Assembly: GCA_030550695.1 (NCBI GenBank) | Contig: JAUQOX010000125.1 | Location: 1-8,140, forward strand | DNA length: 8,140 nucleotides | Direction of reading: 5' to 3' | Source: Gemmatimonadota bacterium | GTDB taxonomy: Bacteria > Gemmatimonadota > Gemmatimonadetes > Longimicrobiales > Gaopeijiaceae | Notes under the pieces: generated by a model | Seen by the model: only the letters and a program-made list of their open reading frames with translations | Told to the model about the DNA's origin: nothing | Database searches by the model: none | Position numbers and translations under genes: made by a program | Shown here: positions 6,089 through 8,140 of the stretch, in pieces | Position numbering within the stretch: position 1 is the first letter of the stretch | How the letters are laid out: every line of letters begins with the position of its first letter

Positions 6089-7447
6089 ATGGCAGGCGCG
6101 GCCGGGGGAGTGCGGGGAGGTTCCGGACCTTTGCGTCGCCGGAGGACTGGGATCCAGGAGGCCGGGCTGGCCCTGGCCCTGGTTGTCGGCCTCGCCGGGG
6201 GGGCGGCGGAGGGGGGGGCTCAGAGTTCTTCCACCCTGCCCCAGAGCCGGCGGGGGTGGCTGGGGATCTCCCTGGAGTACGGGACGGTGCGGCTTTCGGG
6301 CCAGGAGCGGACGGTGGCCGCCGTCTCGGCCGTCGTCCCCGGCAGCCCGGCCGAACGGGCAGGGATCCGGGCAGGGGATACCCTGACCCATGTGGACGGC
6401 CAAGCGGTGTCGCCCAAGGTGGTGGCTACCATGAGCGAGGGACTGGCGCCGGGGGATCTGGTGCGCCTGAGCTTCCGGCGCCAGGGAAGCCGGCGGGAGG
6501 TGTTGGTGGAAGCCGCGCCTTGGCCCTCCTTCGGGGGATCGTACCCGGAGTCGGCGGGGGCGCCTTTCTCCCCCGGCCCGTGGTTCCTCCTTCGTCTGGA
6601 TTCCATCCGAGGGGCCATCCTCCGGAACCTGGACTCCGTGGCCATGGCCGTCCGCCCCGCTCGGGCCCCCGACCTGACGGATGGCCCCCTCGCCTTCCCG
6701 GGATGGTTCTTGGAGCCCCCCGGGACGGGTCGGCAGAAGGAGGGGCTCTCGTCCGAGGCCGACTCCCTGCGGAAAGTCCTGGAACAGGTGAACCGGGCCC
6801 TCACGGAACTCCGCCGACAGGAGTTGGCCCGTCTTGGAGGGCTGAGGACGGGGCAGGCCGGAGGGTGGGGGAGCCCCCCCAACGCCGACCCTGAGCTGCG
6901 GCGTCTTGCCCAGGAGGAGCAAGGTCTCCTTGCCCGCCGCCTGGAGCTGCAGTCGCGTTTGGAGGAACTCGAAGCCCGGACTCGAAGGGAGACCGGTAGC
7001 CGGCTGCACGCCGGGGGGGCACCTTCCCAGCGTCCTTCCCTCCCCGGCGCCCCCGTCGCCAGGCTTTTTCCGGGGCCGGACCGCGAAGCGAGACGGTTCC
7101 AGGATGAGGCGGGCCGGGCCGGGCGGGAAGCCGAAATGCAGTTTTGGACACCCCTGCGGATCCTCTCCGTGGGGCAAAGCTATCTGGCAGGCGCCCAGCT
7201 CCAGGACCTGAATCCCCAACTGGCACGGTACTTCCCCGTGGGGCGGGGGGTGCTGGTGACCCAGGTGCTGGAGGGAACCCCGGCCGCCGAGGCCGGCGTC
7301 CAGGGAGGAGACGTCATCGTCAGGGTGGGGACCCAGGAGGTGACCCGCCTGGAAGAGCTTCGGGCGGCTCTGGCCGCGGCCCAGGGACCACTGCGGCTGG
7401 AAGTGGTGCGGCGGGATGGCCGAAAAACCCTGGTGATCCCTCGCTGA
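6089..7447 (+). CDS. Exported double-PDZ-domain protein with central coiled coil, no protease domain
   Basis: PDZ domains bind C-terminal or extended peptides, often of misfolded or outer-membrane proteins. The 452-residue product has a basic stretch R16-R19 and a hydrophobic segment (GLALALVVGLAGGAAEGGAQ, about 26-45) that acts as a signal peptide or anchor. PDZ1 lies at about 56-140: GWLGISLE, then VVPGSPAERAGIRAGDTLTH with the carboxylate-loop and A-G-I-x-x-G-D hallmarks. A Pro-rich linker follows, then a heptad-like charged coiled coil at about 222-300 (LRKVLEQVNRALTELRRQEL and on). PDZ2 lies at about 358-450: LNPQLARYFPVGRGVLVTQV and EAGVQGGDVIVRVG, similar to the PDZ of DegP/DegQ. There is no trypsin-like GNSGG motif and no HExxH motif, so it is not DegS, DegP or RseP. 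The start has GGAGGG at 6075-6080. As third gene of the sigma operon it is probably a sensor or adaptor in that circuit. Confidence 0.9.
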   Translation: MAGAAGGVRGGSGPLRRRRTGIQEAGLALALVVGLAGGAAEGGAQSSSTLPQSRRGWLGISLEYGTVRLSGQERTVAAVSAVVPGSPAERAGIRAGDTLTHVDGQAVSPKVVATMSEGLAPGDLVRLSFRRQGSRREVLVEAAPWPSFGGSYPESAGAPFSPGPWFLLRLDSIRGAILRNLDSVAMAVRPARAPDLTDGPLAFPGWFLEPPGTGRQKEGLSSEADSLRKVLEQVNRALTELRRQELARLGGLRTGQAGGWGSPPNADPELRRLAQEEQGLLARRLELQSRLEELEARTRRETGSRLHAGGAPSQRPSLPGAPVARLFPGPDREARRFQDEAGRAGREAEMQFWTPLRILSVGQSYLAGAQLQDLNPQLARYFPVGRGVLVTQVLEGTPAAEAGVQGGDVIVRVGTQEVTRLEELRAALAAAQGPLRLEVVRRDGRKTLVIPR

Positions 7448-7453
7448 ACGCCA

Positions 7454-7486
7454 AGGCGGCCGCCGAAGGTCTTTCGGGGGCCGCCT
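7454..7486 (+). terminator. Hairpin closing the sigma / anti-sigma / PDZ operon
   Basis: AGGCGGCC (7454-7461) pairs with GGCCGCCT (7479-7486). After a G-G mismatch CCGAA (7463-7467) pairs with TTCGG (7473-7477), leaving a five-base loop. The 13-pair stem starts six bases after the PDZ gene stop. The tail CAGTCGTCCTCCCT is only moderately T-rich, so termination strength is uncertain, but position and stem are convincing. Confidence 0.65.
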
Positions 7487-7500
7487 CAGTCGTCCTCCCT

Positions 7501-7590
7501 GCCCCCCTGGCCCCTGCGGGGGGCGGGGGGCACCGTTCTGATGTCGCGGACTTTTTCTTCCTCAGGGGGGTGTCTGGCCTTCCCCCTTTT
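7501..7590. terminator. Two further hairpins in the convergent gap between the PDZ gene and the permease gene
   Basis: First, GCCCCCC (7501-7507) pairs with GGGGGGC (7525-7531), with an inner CCCC/GGGG stem (7511-7514 with 7518-7521) around a TGC loop. Second, AGGGGG (7564-7569) pairs with CCCCCT (7582-7587) and is followed by TTT then CCCTTA on the plus strand, a weak intrinsic-terminator form. They lie between two convergent genes and may together insulate them. No gene is visible in 7448-7593. Confidence 0.35.
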
Positions 7591-7593
7591 CCC

Positions 7594-8140
<547 letters not shown>

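Noticed and set aside
4745..7219. Very long minus-strand open frame antisense to the sigma operon
   Set aside because: It is low-complexity Pro/Arg/Gly sequence produced by GC-rich codon bias opposite three well-supported genes. No domain can be recognised.
6089..7447. Reading the PDZ protein as a DegP/HtrA protease
   Set aside because: Only PDZ domains and a coiled coil are present. There is no catalytic His-Asp-Ser domain and no GNSGG motif.

Overview
The window is a strongly G+C-rich stretch from a diderm (Gram-negative type) bacterium. It encodes a TonB-dependent receptor, a small predicted outer-membrane barrel, a lipoprotein-like secreted enzyme and a MacB-type exporter permease. Codon use is heavily GC3-biased, so many antisense frames stay open by chance. 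The mix of TonB receptor, NAGPA-type phosphodiester glycosidase and ECF sigma / zinc-finger anti-sigma / PDZ protein fits Gemmatimonadota best, but this is a taxonomic guess from gene style, not a proof.

Layout. (1) 1-1286, plus: the C-terminal beta-barrel part of a TonB-dependent receptor whose start lies off the left edge, followed by a long imperfect hairpin (1300-1360). (2) 1400-1546: a clear TPP (thiamine pyrophosphate) riboswitch with a readable translational expression platform. (3) 1547-2903, plus: two tandem TenA-family thiamine-salvage genes four bases apart. The first is TenA_E-like (no active-site Cys) and the second is TenA_C-like (Asp44, Cys135 and a terminal Glu all present). 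(4) 3013-4032, minus: a phosphodiester glycosidase (NAGPA/DUF2233 family) with a lipoprotein-like N-terminus. (5) 4019-4615, plus: a small signal-peptide protein that looks like a short outer-membrane barrel; its start overlaps the start of the divergent glycosidase. (6) 4817-7447, plus: a three-gene operon of ECF sigma factor, zinc-finger membrane anti-sigma factor, and an exported protein with two PDZ domains but no protease domain, closed by a strong hairpin. (7) 7594-8140, minus: the C-terminal part of a MacB/FtsX-type ABC transporter permease, cut by the right edge.

How the parts work together. The thiamine block is a self-contained salvage unit: TPP binding to the leader should hide the ribosome binding site of the first tenA, and translation of the second is probably coupled to it. 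The sigma block is a signalling unit in which the anti-sigma spans the inner membrane and the PDZ protein lies in the envelope, where it could feed protein-folding or outer-membrane status to the sigma factor. No mobile element, CRISPR array, tRNA or rRNA is visible. The most interesting points are the TenA_E/TenA_C tandem under one riboswitch, which could run a two-step pyrimidine salvage, and the protease-less double-PDZ protein in a sigma/anti-sigma operon.
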